From assembly GCA_947375185.1 (NCBI GenBank), contig CANCEU010000004.1:1-64000 (forward strand): a DNA stretch of 64,000 nucleotides, written 5' to 3'. The notes under the pieces were generated by a model that was given only the letters and a program-made list of their open reading frames with translations, was not told the DNA's origin and made no database searches. Made by a program: the position numbers and the translations under genes. This stretch comes from Chitinophagaceae bacterium (GTDB lineage: Bacteria; Bacteroidota; Bacteroidia; Chitinophagales; Chitinophagaceae). This document shows positions 27,107-35,583 of this stretch, piece after piece. Positions within the stretch are counted from its first letter, which is position 1. Each line of letters starts with the position of its first letter.

Positions 27107-28522
27107 ATGAGCGCATCAGATTCAGAGACTTTGGCTAATTACAAAAAGGAGATGATTGATCAGTCCTTTAGAGATTCTGTTGCTACAATTAGCAAAGAGG
27201 GTAATCGTAATTATATTCATCCTCAAAAACCAAAAGGTAAACTATATAATTTAAGATCTTACTTTAGTTATTTTTATTTAATATTATTTTTCACTTTGCC
27301 ATTTATTAAAATTGGAGGAGAACCTGTTTTTTTAATAAATGTATTAGAGCGAAAGTTTATTTTATTCGGAAAAATATTTTGGCCACAAGATTTTTTCATT
27401 TTTGCTATAGGATTATTAACGTTCTTGGTGTTTATAATTTTATTTACAGTTGCGTTTGGCAGAATATGGTGTGGATGGGCTTGTCCCCAAACTATATTTA
27501 TGGAGATGGTTTTCAGAAAAATTGAATTTTTCATAGAAGGGGATGTTGCTCAACAAAAAAGATTGAATGCTCGGCCTTGGGATGGCGAAAAGATTTTGAA
27601 AAAAGGGGCAAAGACGATTGTCTTTTTTATGCTCTCTTTTTTAATTGCCAATTTCTTTTTAGGTTATATCATAGGAATTGATGAAGTGGGTAAGTTGGTG
27701 CAGGAAGGTATTTTTGTACATATTGGAACATTTAGTGCATTGGTCTTGTTTACGCTTGTGTTCTTTTTTGTTTATTTATGGTTTAGAGAGCAAGCTTGTA
27801 TTATAGTTTGTCCTTATGGTCGTTTGCAAGGGGTTTTATTGGACAAAAATTCAATTTTAGTTGCTTACGATTATGTTCGAGGTGAGCCTAGAGGAAAGGC
27901 AACTGAACAGGGTCATGGTGATTGTGTTAATTGTCATGCCTGTGTTCGTGTTTGCCCAACCGGTATTGATATTCGCAATGGAACTCAATTAGAATGTGTT
28001 AATTGCACTGCTTGCATTGATGCATGTGATGAAATTATGGATCATGTGGGTAAGCCAAAAGGCTTAATAAGATATGCTTCTGAAAATAATATTGCACTTA
28101 AAGAAAAGACAACTTATACGTGGCGATTGAAATTGTATACGATAGTGTTAACAGCGTTGATCTGTTTTTTGGCGATTTTATTAATAACAAGAGCAGATGT
28201 GTCTGCACGTATCATTAAAACGCCAGGACAGACTTATCAGCAATTAGACAACAATAAGATCAGTAATTTGTATAATATTAAATTGGCTAATAAGACGAGG
28301 AGGATAATTCATTTGGATTTAAAATTGGAAGATGCAATTGGTGAAATAAAGCTTATTAATAAAATAGATGTTCCAAAAGAATCTTACTTTCAAACTAGCT
28401 TTTTTATAATATTTACAAAAGATCAAATTCACAATAGGAAAACAAAAGTTAATGTTGGTATATATGAGAATGGTAAAAGAATTCAAAATACAACAGCAAC
28501 ATTTTTAGGTCCAACTATTTAA
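27107..28522 (+). CDS. ccoG: Cytochrome oxidase accessory protein CcoG (FixG), Fe-S
   Basis: A membrane-bound ferredoxin-like protein of 471 residues implicated in copper reduction for cbb3 assembly. It has about five helices, a NosR/NapH-like RIWCGWACPQTIFMEMVF motif and two 4Fe-4S signatures (CVNCHACVRVCPTGID and CVNCTACIDACDE). The C-terminal 110 residues form the periplasmic Ig-like FixG domain. It is 10 bp downstream of ccoP and 11 bp before ccoH. Confidence 0.95.
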   Translation: MSASDSETLANYKKEMIDQSFRDSVATISKEGNRNYIHPQKPKGKLYNLRSYFSYFYLILFFTLPFIKIGGEPVFLINVLERKFILFGKIFWPQDFFIFAIGLLTFLVFIILFTVAFGRIWCGWACPQTIFMEMVFRKIEFFIEGDVAQQKRLNARPWDGEKILKKGAKTIVFFMLSFLIANFFLGYIIGIDEVGKLVQEGIFVHIGTFSALVLFTLVFFFVYLWFREQACIIVCPYGRLQGVLLDKNSILVAYDYVRGEPRGKATEQGHGDCVNCHACVRVCPTGIDIRNGTQLECVNCTACIDACDEIMDHVGKPKGLIRYASENNIALKEKTTYTWRLKLYTIVLTALICFLAILLITRADVSARIIKTPGQTYQQLDNNKISNLYNIKLANKTRRIIHLDLKLEDAIGEIKLINKIDVPKESYFQTSFFIIFTKDQIHNRKTKVNVGIYENGKRIQNTTATFLGPTI

Positions 28523-28532
28523 TAAATGTAAT

Positions 28533-28970
28533 ATGAAATTTAATTGGGGTTATAAAATAATAGTTATCTATGGCATTTTTGTAATAGGCATTTTGTTTCT
28601 AGTATATAAGTCAAGTCAGCAAAAAATGGACTTAGTTCAAAAGGACTACTATGCTGATGAATTAAAGTATCAAAATGTAATCAATGCATCACAAAATGCT
28701 AAGGACATTGGAGGAACTTTAACAACCATCAGAAAAGGCGGACATTTATTGGTAGGGTTACCTGCTAGTTTTCATAATGAGAAAGTAAAAGGGGTAGCAC
28801 ATTTATATTATGCTGCTGATGAAACTAGAGATATTTCAAAATCATTTATCACTAGTACAGGTGAATTTGAAATGGAATTATTGACAATGATGAGTGGATA
28901 TTATACACTTAAACTTGACTTGGATTTAAATGGCAAACAATATTATTACGAACAAAAACTAACTTTTTAA
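28533..28970 (+). CDS. ccoH: FixH/CcoH family protein
   Basis: A 145-residue protein with one N-terminal membrane helix (GYKIIVIYGIFVIGILFLVYKS) followed by a periplasmic beta-rich domain. QQKMDLVQKDYYADELKYQ is a recognisable FixH segment. FixH/CcoH takes part in cbb3 oxidase assembly. It sits 11 bp after ccoG and 3 bp before the TauE/SafE-like gene. Confidence 0.88.
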   Translation: MKFNWGYKIIVIYGIFVIGILFLVYKSSQQKMDLVQKDYYADELKYQNVINASQNAKDIGGTLTTIRKGGHLLVGLPASFHNEKVKGVAHLYYAADETRDISKSFITSTGEFEMELLTMMSGYYTLKLDLDLNGKQYYYEQKLTF

Positions 28971-28972
28971 TC

Positions 28973-29686
28973 ATGTTTTTGAGTAGTGTTTTTGAGATTG
29001 GGTTTTTGATGGGTCTACTAGGGAGCGTCCATTGCATTGGTATGTGTGGGCCATTAGTGATGGCACTCCCTATTTCTCAAAAAAACAATTTCCAAAAAAT
29101 AACTGCCTTGTTTTTATATCATTCTGGTAAAATTGCTAGTTATTCAATACTGGGTGTGCTTTTTGGTTTATTTGGTAGTCAATTACCTGTTTTTGCATTA
29201 CAAAGAAATATTTCAATAGTAATAGGAGTTACAATGTTATTATATGTGCTTTATGTTTTTGTTTTAAAGCCAAAACATATACAATTAGGCATATTTGCTT
29301 CTTATTATAATCAAATAGTAAAGTTGTTGAGTCAATTATTTAAAAGCAAATCCGCAATTTCATTTTTATTCATTGGGTTACTTAATGGATTATTGCCTTG
29401 TGGGATGATCTATTTGGCATTAAGTTCTGCGATGGCTACACAGCATGTTTTATATGGGGGATTATTGATGACTTTCTTTGGATTGGGTACAGTGCCAGCT
29501 TTATTATTGGTGGCATTAGGAGGGCAGTATATGGGATTTGCGTTTAGGAAAAAGTTACAAAATTTATTGCCTGTTTTCATTTTTGGCATGGGCGTGTTGC
29601 TGATATTAAGAGGGCTTAATTTAGGAATACCCTATTTAAGCCCAATGGCTGGAATTGGAACTCAGGTAATTTCATGTCATAATTAA
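28973..29686 (+). CDS. TauE/SafE (DsbD-like) family membrane protein of the cbb3 cluster
   Basis: A polytopic membrane protein of 237 residues with six or seven helices. GSVHCIGMCGPLVMALP and LLNGLLPCGMIYLALS are the paired cysteine motifs of the 'sulfite exporter TauE/SafE' family found at the end of cco operons across Bacteroidota. The role is probably copper or thiol handling in oxidase maturation rather than sulfite export; this is inferred from context. Start codon two bases after the ccoH stop. Confidence 0.85.
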   Translation: MFLSSVFEIGFLMGLLGSVHCIGMCGPLVMALPISQKNNFQKITALFLYHSGKIASYSILGVLFGLFGSQLPVFALQRNISIVIGVTMLLYVLYVFVLKPKHIQLGIFASYYNQIVKLLSQLFKSKSAISFLFIGLLNGLLPCGMIYLALSSAMATQHVLYGGLLMTFFGLGTVPALLLVALGGQYMGFAFRKKLQNLLPVFIFGMGVLLILRGLNLGIPYLSPMAGIGTQVISCHN

Positions 29687-29691
29687 TTTTT

Positions 29692-30063
29692 ATGAACAAG
29701 GAGATAATGCTACAAGAAATTGATTCCTTAAATAGGACTTTGGATTTTGTTCAAGAGGAACAGTCATTTATAAAAAGAAAGCTAAGTAGTTTTTTGGATA
29801 ATATTGTTTTAAACGAAACGCTTATTTGGGCGGAAACATTTCATCAAGAAATACTGAATAGAGAGACTGCTATACAATTACTGAAGAGTGATATTTCAAA
29901 AATAACCCTTAAAGTAAAGACAAGCCGTTCGATTAATAACATTATGGAGCCTAATATAGTCGCTGCATTTAAAATATATAAGCAACAAGTAGGATATATA
30001 GAAACTGAATTTTTAACATGGAAGCATACCGCAAATGAAAAATTCGAGAGTGCTCCATACTAA
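29692..30063 (+). CDS. Hypothetical helical protein at the end of the cco run
   Basis: A 123-residue soluble, predicted mostly helical protein (IDSLNRTLDFVQEEQSFIKRKL and RETAIQLLKSDISKITLKVK are coiled-coil-like). No signal peptide, membrane helix or known motif. It starts 5 bp after the TauE/SafE gene and is therefore probably in the cco transcript. It converges on the response-regulator gene 5 bp away. The family is not recognised. It could be a regulator-associated or assembly-associated adaptor. Confidence 0.68.
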   Translation: MNKEIMLQEIDSLNRTLDFVQEEQSFIKRKLSSFLDNIVLNETLIWAETFHQEILNRETAIQLLKSDISKITLKVKTSRSINNIMEPNIVAAFKIYKQQVGYIETEFLTWKHTANEKFESAPY

Positions 30064-30068
30064 AATTC

Positions 30069-31127
30069 TTAATTAAATAAGTTTAGTAATTTCTTTTCCT
30101 CCAAAATGGTAATTTTGCCATCTCTGATTTCTATTAATTTTTCATTTTTGAAATCACTGAGGGTTCTTATTAAACTTTCAGTGGCAGTACCTGCAATATT
30201 CGCTAGATCTTCTCTTGATATAGACATTGAGAAGTGCTCATCTGCGCTAGTTGCATATTTTCTTTTCAAAGTCAACAAAGCATCTGCCACACGTTTTCTT
30301 AAACTATGGTAGGCAAGTGCAACGAGCTGCTGTTCCTTTTCTGTAATATTATTAGCAAGTAGCTTTATTACCTTCAATGCGATTTCTTGATTGGTGGTAA
30401 TTAAATGTTCAAACTCTTTTTTTGGTATAACTCTTATTGATGATTCTTCTAATGTTTCAGCAAACTCTTCATATACTGTATTTTCAATAAGTGGGATATG
30501 CCCAAAAAAATCTCCTGAAGAAAGTAATCCTATGATTAATTCTTTTCCGCCATCACTCGTTTTAAATACTTTTACTTTACCTGATTCAATATAGTATAGT
30601 TTATTTGGATGTTGTCCTTCGGCGTAAATTGTTTGTTTTTTCTTATAATCGATGATGTCATGATTTTCTAGCGTTTCATGCATCTCGTCTTTTTGCCCAA
30701 GGTCTGCAATAATTTGATGCCAGGTTTCAATTGCTTTACTTCCATGGTTTTGTTGAATTTTTACTTTTTCTAATCTTGTTCTGATTGCATTAATTAATTC
30801 AACATCTGAAAATGGTTTTGTAATATAATCATCTGCTCCCATTTCCATTCCTTTACGTAGATCAGTTCTTTCGCTTTTTGCACTTAAAAAGATAAATGGG
30901 ATATGTTTTAAGGCTGGATTTTTGCTAATAATTTGATAAACTCCATAGCCATCTAAAATGGGCATCATAATATCGCAAACTATTAAGTCTGGAGGGTTAG
31001 ACATTGCTTTTTCAACTCCAATTTTGCCGTTTTCTGCAGTTATAATTTCATAATTCGCTAAAGCAAGAATTTCAGCTGTATTTTCTCTTAATGCTTCATT
31101 GTCTTCAATTAGTAATATTTTCTCCAT
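30069..31127 (-). CDS. Response regulator with CRP/FNR output domain (FixJ-FixK-like fusion)
   Basis: A 352-residue transcription factor with two joined modules. Residues 1-120 are a CheY-like receiver with phospho-acceptor D52 in VCDIMMPILDG and K104 in ITKPFSD. Residues 150-270 are a cNMP-binding-type beta-roll (ESGKVKVFKT, LLSSGDFFGH), and 275-345 a Crp-type winged helix. The recognition helix has E317 and R321 (TESLIRTLS), equivalent to the FNR/FixK residues that read TGA half-sites. There are no FNR-type cysteines for an Fe-S cluster, so the signal should come through phosphorylation. It is 11 bp downstream of the histidine kinase and convergent with the cbb3 genes. Confidence 0.92.
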   Translation of the reverse strand: MEKILLIEDNEALRENTAEILALANYEIITAENGKIGVEKAMSNPPDLIVCDIMMPILDGYGVYQIISKNPALKHIPFIFLSAKSERTDLRKGMEMGADDYITKPFSDVELINAIRTRLEKVKIQQNHGSKAIETWHQIIADLGQKDEMHETLENHDIIDYKKKQTIYAEGQHPNKLYYIESGKVKVFKTSDGGKELIIGLLSSGDFFGHIPLIENTVYEEFAETLEESSIRVIPKKEFEHLITTNQEIALKVIKLLANNITEKEQQLVALAYHSLRKRVADALLTLKRKYATSADEHFSMSISREDLANIAGTATESLIRTLSDFKNEKLIEIRDGKITILEEKKLLNLFN

Positions 31128-31138
31128 ACTTTAAAAAT

Positions 31139-32404
31139 TTATTCGAAGTCATTTATAATTTTGCTTGGAAGTGATATTGTAAATTTACTTCCTTTTTCCA
31201 ATTCACTATTATATTGTATGTTACCATTCAATAATTCTACATAACGACCAACTATATGAAGGCCGAGTCCAGTACCTTGTATGTTTGTTACGTTCGAAGC
31301 CCTGAAAAATCTTTCAAACAAATGAACCTGGTCACTCTTTGGGATACCAATACCTTGGTCGATTATTTCAATAAGTGTAACTGAATCATCAATTTTCGTT
31401 TCTATGTTAATAATAGCATTTTCAGGTGAAAATTTGATGGCATTTGACATGAGGTTTACCAATACATGTTTTAACAAATTACTGTCTAAATAAGTATTCG
31501 GAGCTCCAATATGAGTGTATTGAATATTTTGATTTGGTTTAAGTAATACATTCATTTCATTAATGATATTACTTATAAATTCGGTCAAGTCAAATTCTTC
31601 GGGCTTAACTTCAACCTTGCCTTCTTCAATTTTTCCTAAGGATAAAAATTCGTTTAAAATATCTGTTAGCGATTTGACAGATGATTTAATTCGATCTATA
31701 TGTCTATCTCTTTTAGGTTGATCTTCGGTGGTATTGTATTTTGCCAATAAGGAAATAGAAGATAGGATAGTACTAAGCGGGGTTCTAAATTCATGAGATG
31801 CCATTGAAACAAATCTTGATTTTAGGTCATTTACTTCTTTCTCTTTTTCTAATGACAAAGTAAGTTCTTCTTTTGAGGCCTCAAGTTCATTGAGTGTGCT
31901 TTGTAACTGAATAGTTCTTGAATTTACTGTTGCTTCAAGGTTAGCGTTCAATTTTTTGATTTCTTCATTAATTAATTCAAGATCTGCTTTTTGTTTAATA
32001 ATTTGTTCCTCGTTCTCTTTTCTTTTAGTAATGTCTGCAATATAAGCAAGTACAAATTTTTCATCATTGGTGGTAAAGTGTCCTAGGCTTACTTCAACAG
32101 GAAATTCAGTACCATCTTTTCTTATTGCGGATAGTGTCATGCCAATACCCATACCTCTTGCAACTGGTTCATGTGTATAATTTTCTCTGTAGCCAACATG
32201 TTTATGATGGTAGCGAGTAGGGATTAATTGCTCAAGTACTTCTCCCGCCATGGATTGGTCTTTGTATCCAAATAAGTTATCTGCAAAGTGATTTGCTAAG
32301 ACAATAACCCCTTTGTCATTGACTACAATGATTCCGAGTGAGGCAGAGTTGAATAAAGCTTCAAATCGTATGTCCTTGTTTAATGAATTATTCAAAACGT
32401 TCAT
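31139..32404 (-). CDS. Soluble PAS-domain histidine kinase, FixL-like
   Basis: A 421-residue sensor kinase with no membrane helix. Residues 12-128 form one PAS domain, followed by a coiled coil (about 130-195), HisKA with H204 in ASHEFRTPLS, and a HATPase domain with NLMSNAIKFSP, DQGIGIP and GTGLGLHIV. The PAS F-helix region LIPTRYHHKHVGYRENY aligns with the FixL heme segment, placing H69 at the heme-ligand position. The arginine that follows in FixL (GIGR) is methionine here (GIGM). Many non-heme PAS domains also have a histidine here, so heme binding is possible, not proven. It is upstream of and coupled to the response regulator. Confidence 0.92.
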   Translation of the reverse strand: MNVLNNSLNKDIRFEALFNSASLGIIVVNDKGVIVLANHFADNLFGYKDQSMAGEVLEQLIPTRYHHKHVGYRENYTHEPVARGMGIGMTLSAIRKDGTEFPVEVSLGHFTTNDEKFVLAYIADITKRKENEEQIIKQKADLELINEEIKKLNANLEATVNSRTIQLQSTLNELEASKEELTLSLEKEKEVNDLKSRFVSMASHEFRTPLSTILSSISLLAKYNTTEDQPKRDRHIDRIKSSVKSLTDILNEFLSLGKIEEGKVEVKPEEFDLTEFISNIINEMNVLLKPNQNIQYTHIGAPNTYLDSNLLKHVLVNLMSNAIKFSPENAIINIETKIDDSVTLIEIIDQGIGIPKSDQVHLFERFFRASNVTNIQGTGLGLHIVGRYVELLNGNIQYNSELEKGSKFTISLPSKIINDFE

Positions 32405-32847
32405 TCCTGATTTAATTATAATATACCCAAGGGCAGGGATTCCTTTAAAGTTACAAATTATTTTTAAGTATTGATATTGAATGTTTTAAGAAAAGGTCAA
32501 TAGTAAATTTCTGTTTTATTTTGAGTCCTGACCTTTAGGAATGCTTTTAAATTAAGTTTACTCTATTTGTTTGTATCTAATACATTATTAATATAAATAT
32601 ATATTATAAATAGCCATTTATTCGTTCAAATTATCTAATTTAGTTTTATAATTATCATATATAAATAAGTATAATGTAATTAATCATGTTTAAAAATATC
32701 ATAATTAAATGATAATCAAATAATAAGAACAAAATTATATTTTTATTATATTTTACTGGGTTACTAAAATGATAAAAAAGTATAAATAGTAGAAGCAAAA
32801 GCAAAATATGTAAATTTTTATAATATAATAATTAACAACATCAATAC
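32405..32847. other. 443-bp AT-rich intergenic region between divergent genes
   Basis: No credible ORF or RNA gene is seen. It should hold the promoters of the kinase-regulator pair (leftward) and the barrel-Amt pair (rightward). Two inverted repeats stand out: AAAGGTCA/TGACCTTT with a 29-nt spacer (32492-32536) and TATCAT-N6-ATGATA (32697-32714). No TGA-N6-TCA site like those at the cbb3 genes was found here. Confidence 0.6.
32697..32714. promoter_or_regulatory. Dyad TATCAT-AATTAA-ATGATA
   Basis: A 6-bp perfect inverted repeat with a 6-bp spacer about 135 bp upstream of the barrel gene that precedes the second ammonium transporter. The local AT bias makes it only a weak operator candidate. 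Confidence 0.28.
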
Positions 32848-33867
32848 ATGAAAAAAACAATCCTAACCTTCACCACCTTATTTTTCGCAATTATATGTGT
32901 TAATGCGCAGTCAGATAGTTCAAAGCCAGCTGCTTCAGCAAATTCCACTACACAGACTATTTATATTGATGGTTACTATAGAGCTGATTTTGGCGGTTTG
33001 CAAAGCAATAATAAAACAAGCTTCACGAATTCTAATAATGCATTGCAATTAGGTATGGCTTCTTATAAAGTTGATCAAACCTTCGGCAAATTTGCGGGAA
33101 CAGTTGATTTAGGATTTGGTAAAAGAGCGGAAGAGTTTTCTTATAACGACCGTGGATTGGCTACTGCAGTAAAGCAAGCATATATTAGTTACGCTCCTAA
33201 TTCAGTTATTAAATTCACTCTTGGTAAATGGGCTACACATATTGGATACGAATTATTAGATGCTTATTCAAATAGAAACTATAGTATGAGTTATGGTTTT
33301 TCTTATGGACCTTTCTTTCATACAGGTTTAAGAGCAGATATTGCATTAGGCGGAAAAACTGCGATGATGGTAGGAGTTGCTGAGCCAACTGATATTACTA
33401 GTGCTAAAGTTGAAGGTAAAATAGCCATTGCGCAATTAAGTACAGCATCGAGTGATGATAAGTTAAAAGCATTTTTAAATTATCAAGGTGGCAAAGATAA
33501 AAGTCAATTTGATGTTGTATTAAATGCTGCAATCACAGATCAGTTAGGATTTAATTACGATGGAACGGTTTGTAATTTAGCCGGAACCAATTGGTCAAGC
33601 AATGCTATTTATTTTAATTACGATGCAAGCACTAAAGTTGGATTCGCATTAAGATCTGAATTATTTAATGACTCAAAAGGAGCTGTAGGAGTAGGGACCT
33701 CCATTTTTCAAAACACATTGTCAGCAAACATTCACTTTAATAAATTCACGATTATCCCAGAAATAAGATTGGACAATGCGAATGATAAAGTATTTGTAAA
33801 TGGAACGAATGTTAAATCATTTGGTTCAGGCAGTTTTTTAATTGCAGCAGTATATAAATTTAAATAA
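32848..33867 (+). CDS. Outer membrane beta-barrel protein (porin/BBP2-like) paired with Amt
   Basis: A 339-residue exported protein with signal peptide to VNAQ (about residue 21) and a beta-barrel pattern of alternating strands (YIDGYYRADFGGL, AGTVDLGFGKRAEEF, FTLGKWATHIGYELLDAYSNRNYSMSY-type stretches), ending in the aromatic/basic terminus AAVYKFK. It resembles the outer-membrane beta-barrel (BBP2) family often found next to Amt genes in Bacteroidota. It precedes the second ammonium transporter by 53 bp, suggesting a joint outer/inner membrane route for ammonium or a related nitrogen compound. Confidence 0.75.
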   Translation: MKKTILTFTTLFFAIICVNAQSDSSKPAASANSTTQTIYIDGYYRADFGGLQSNNKTSFTNSNNALQLGMASYKVDQTFGKFAGTVDLGFGKRAEEFSYNDRGLATAVKQAYISYAPNSVIKFTLGKWATHIGYELLDAYSNRNYSMSYGFSYGPFFHTGLRADIALGGKTAMMVGVAEPTDITSAKVEGKIAIAQLSTASSDDKLKAFLNYQGGKDKSQFDVVLNAAITDQLGFNYDGTVCNLAGTNWSSNAIYFNYDASTKVGFALRSELFNDSKGAVGVGTSIFQNTLSANIHFNKFTIIPEIRLDNANDKVFVNGTNVKSFGSGSFLIAAVYKFK

Positions 33868-33920
33868 AACATTATCCGAATTCTATATTAACAAATTTCT
33901 AAACCATTAATATTAAGCTT

Positions 33921-35483
33921 ATGTTCTCAACTACCCTAGGTCATTTTAAAAATATGGTTAATAGACGCTCAAAACCTAATGAGATTGTTTATTATTTATC
34001 CAGAAAAGAAAAAATTAAATTAGGCTTAACCATGCTTTCAGGAAAAGTAATGGCAGTAGCGTTATTGGTTGCTTTAATGAAGGTGATTCCTGCATTGTTG
34101 GCAACGCCAGCAAATGCTGCTGAAACTTATACAGCACACGAACTTTTATCTTTTAATGCATTGAATACAGTTTGGGTTTTGGTTTCTGCATTTTTAGTTT
34201 TTGCTATGCAAGCTGGATTTGTAATGTTGGAAGCAGGCTTTGCTCGATCAAAAGAAACTGTAAACGTATTAATGGAATGTATTTTTGATACTGCCTTATG
34301 TGGTATTTTATTTTGGGCAATTGGGTATGCTTTTATGTTTAGTCATGGTAATGGCTTTATAGGACAGAATTGGTTTTTCTTAATGGGTGCGCCAGATGCT
34401 TATGAAACAACTGGGATACCAATTTTAGCACATTGGATTTTTCAATTTGCATTTGCTGATACTACTTCAACAATTACTTCAGGTGCAATGATTGGTCGTA
34501 CAAGTTTCCGTGGTGACATTTTATATAGTATTGGTGTAACTGGTTTTATATATCCAATTATTGGTCATTGGGCATGGGGCCCAGACGGTTGGTTAGCATT
34601 GATGGGCACTCCGGGACATTTTTTGTCAGGGTTGGGACAAGGGTTTAGAGATTTTGCCGGATCAACAGTTGTTCATACCATTGGTGGATTTATTTCATTG
34701 GCTGGTGCCTTGGTATTAGGGCCTCGTATAGGAAGGGTATTTTTAAGAGATGATAAAGAAAATGGTGGATTACAACCTTCTAATAATTTACCTATGGCTT
34801 CGGTTGGTGCATTTATATTATGGTTTGGTTGGTATGGATTTAACCCAGGTAGTACTTTGTCCGCAATGGATATGCAAGGCATTGGTCGTGTTGCAGCAAA
34901 TACTACTTTAGCCGCTTGTGCTGCTTCTTTAGCAGCCATGGTTTTGCCTTTATGGTTTGGTCCAAATAAAGGAAAGTTCGACTTAGCCTTTACCATTAAT
35001 GGGTTGTTAGCCGGTTTAGTGGCAATTACTTGTCCTTGTTATTGGGTATCTCCAGCGGGTGCAATAGGTATTGGATTAGTGGCAGGTATTATTTTATACT
35101 ATAGCACATTATTATTAGAACATTATAGAATTGATGATCCTGTTGGTGCTGTTCCAGTACACGGTATCAATGGAATTTGGGGAACTATTTCATTGGGTTT
35201 ATTTGCATGCGGTCAGTTTGGAATAACAGGCCCTACAGGTGCTGATAACAGTGCTCCAGTGAAAGGATTATTTTATGGTGGTGGATGGGATGTTTTTAAA
35301 GCACAAGTAACCGGAAGCGCAATTATTACTATCTCAACATTTGCAGTAGCGTTACTTTTAATGTGGGTAGTTAATAAATTACCACATCCTTGGAAATTAA
35401 GAGTTGAGGCTGAAGCAGAAACAAACCCAGGTGGTTTGGACATCTTCGAACATGGTGTGTCAGCGTATCACACCCAAGAGTAA
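33921..35483 (+). CDS. amtB: Ammonium transporter (Amt family), copy 2, N-terminally extended
   Basis: A 520-residue Amt protein. Pore signatures include FVMLEAGFARSKET, the first histidine in GSTVVHTIGGF and the second in VPVHGINGIWG. Unlike copy 1 it has about 70 extra N-terminal residues: a basic stretch, then a signal-like segment ending ATPANAAE. Translation could instead start at a later methionine (for example MLSGKVM). Divergence from copy 1 across the whole length, and residues such as TITSGAMIGRT, place it in a different Amt subgroup. No PII gene is adjacent. A strong terminator follows. Confidence 0.94.
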   Translation: MFSTTLGHFKNMVNRRSKPNEIVYYLSRKEKIKLGLTMLSGKVMAVALLVALMKVIPALLATPANAAETYTAHELLSFNALNTVWVLVSAFLVFAMQAGFVMLEAGFARSKETVNVLMECIFDTALCGILFWAIGYAFMFSHGNGFIGQNWFFLMGAPDAYETTGIPILAHWIFQFAFADTTSTITSGAMIGRTSFRGDILYSIGVTGFIYPIIGHWAWGPDGWLALMGTPGHFLSGLGQGFRDFAGSTVVHTIGGFISLAGALVLGPRIGRVFLRDDKENGGLQPSNNLPMASVGAFILWFGWYGFNPGSTLSAMDMQGIGRVAANTTLAACAASLAAMVLPLWFGPNKGKFDLAFTINGLLAGLVAITCPCYWVSPAGAIGIGLVAGIILYYSTLLLEHYRIDDPVGAVPVHGINGIWGTISLGLFACGQFGITGPTGADNSAPVKGLFYGGGWDVFKAQVTGSAIITISTFAVALLLMWVVNKLPHPWKLRVEAEAETNPGGLDIFEHGVSAYHTQE

Positions 35484-35534
35484 GTATATATACCTATGGC
35501 ATATATTGGTTTATTAAGCAAGCAATCAATAAGC

Positions 35535-35563
35535 GGGCCCCATTTCTATGGGGCCCTAATTTT
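35535..35563 (+). terminator. Rho-independent terminator after the second Amt gene
   Basis: GGGCCCCAT-ttct-ATGGGGCCC is a 9-bp GC-rich stem followed by TAATTTTTA, about 50 bp after the amt stop and in front of the convergent GH97 gene. Confidence 0.85.
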
Positions 35564-35583
35564 TATAACAACTTATTTAATAA

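Noticed and set aside
32492-32536. AAAGGTCA/TGACCTTT inverted repeat upstream of the kinase gene
   Set aside because: The 29-nt spacer is long for an operator and there is no terminator T tract; kept only as a note in the intergenic entry.
34673-34996. 107-aa minus-strand ORF antisense to the second amt gene
   Set aside because: Shadow ORF made open by glycine/alanine codon bias of the real gene.
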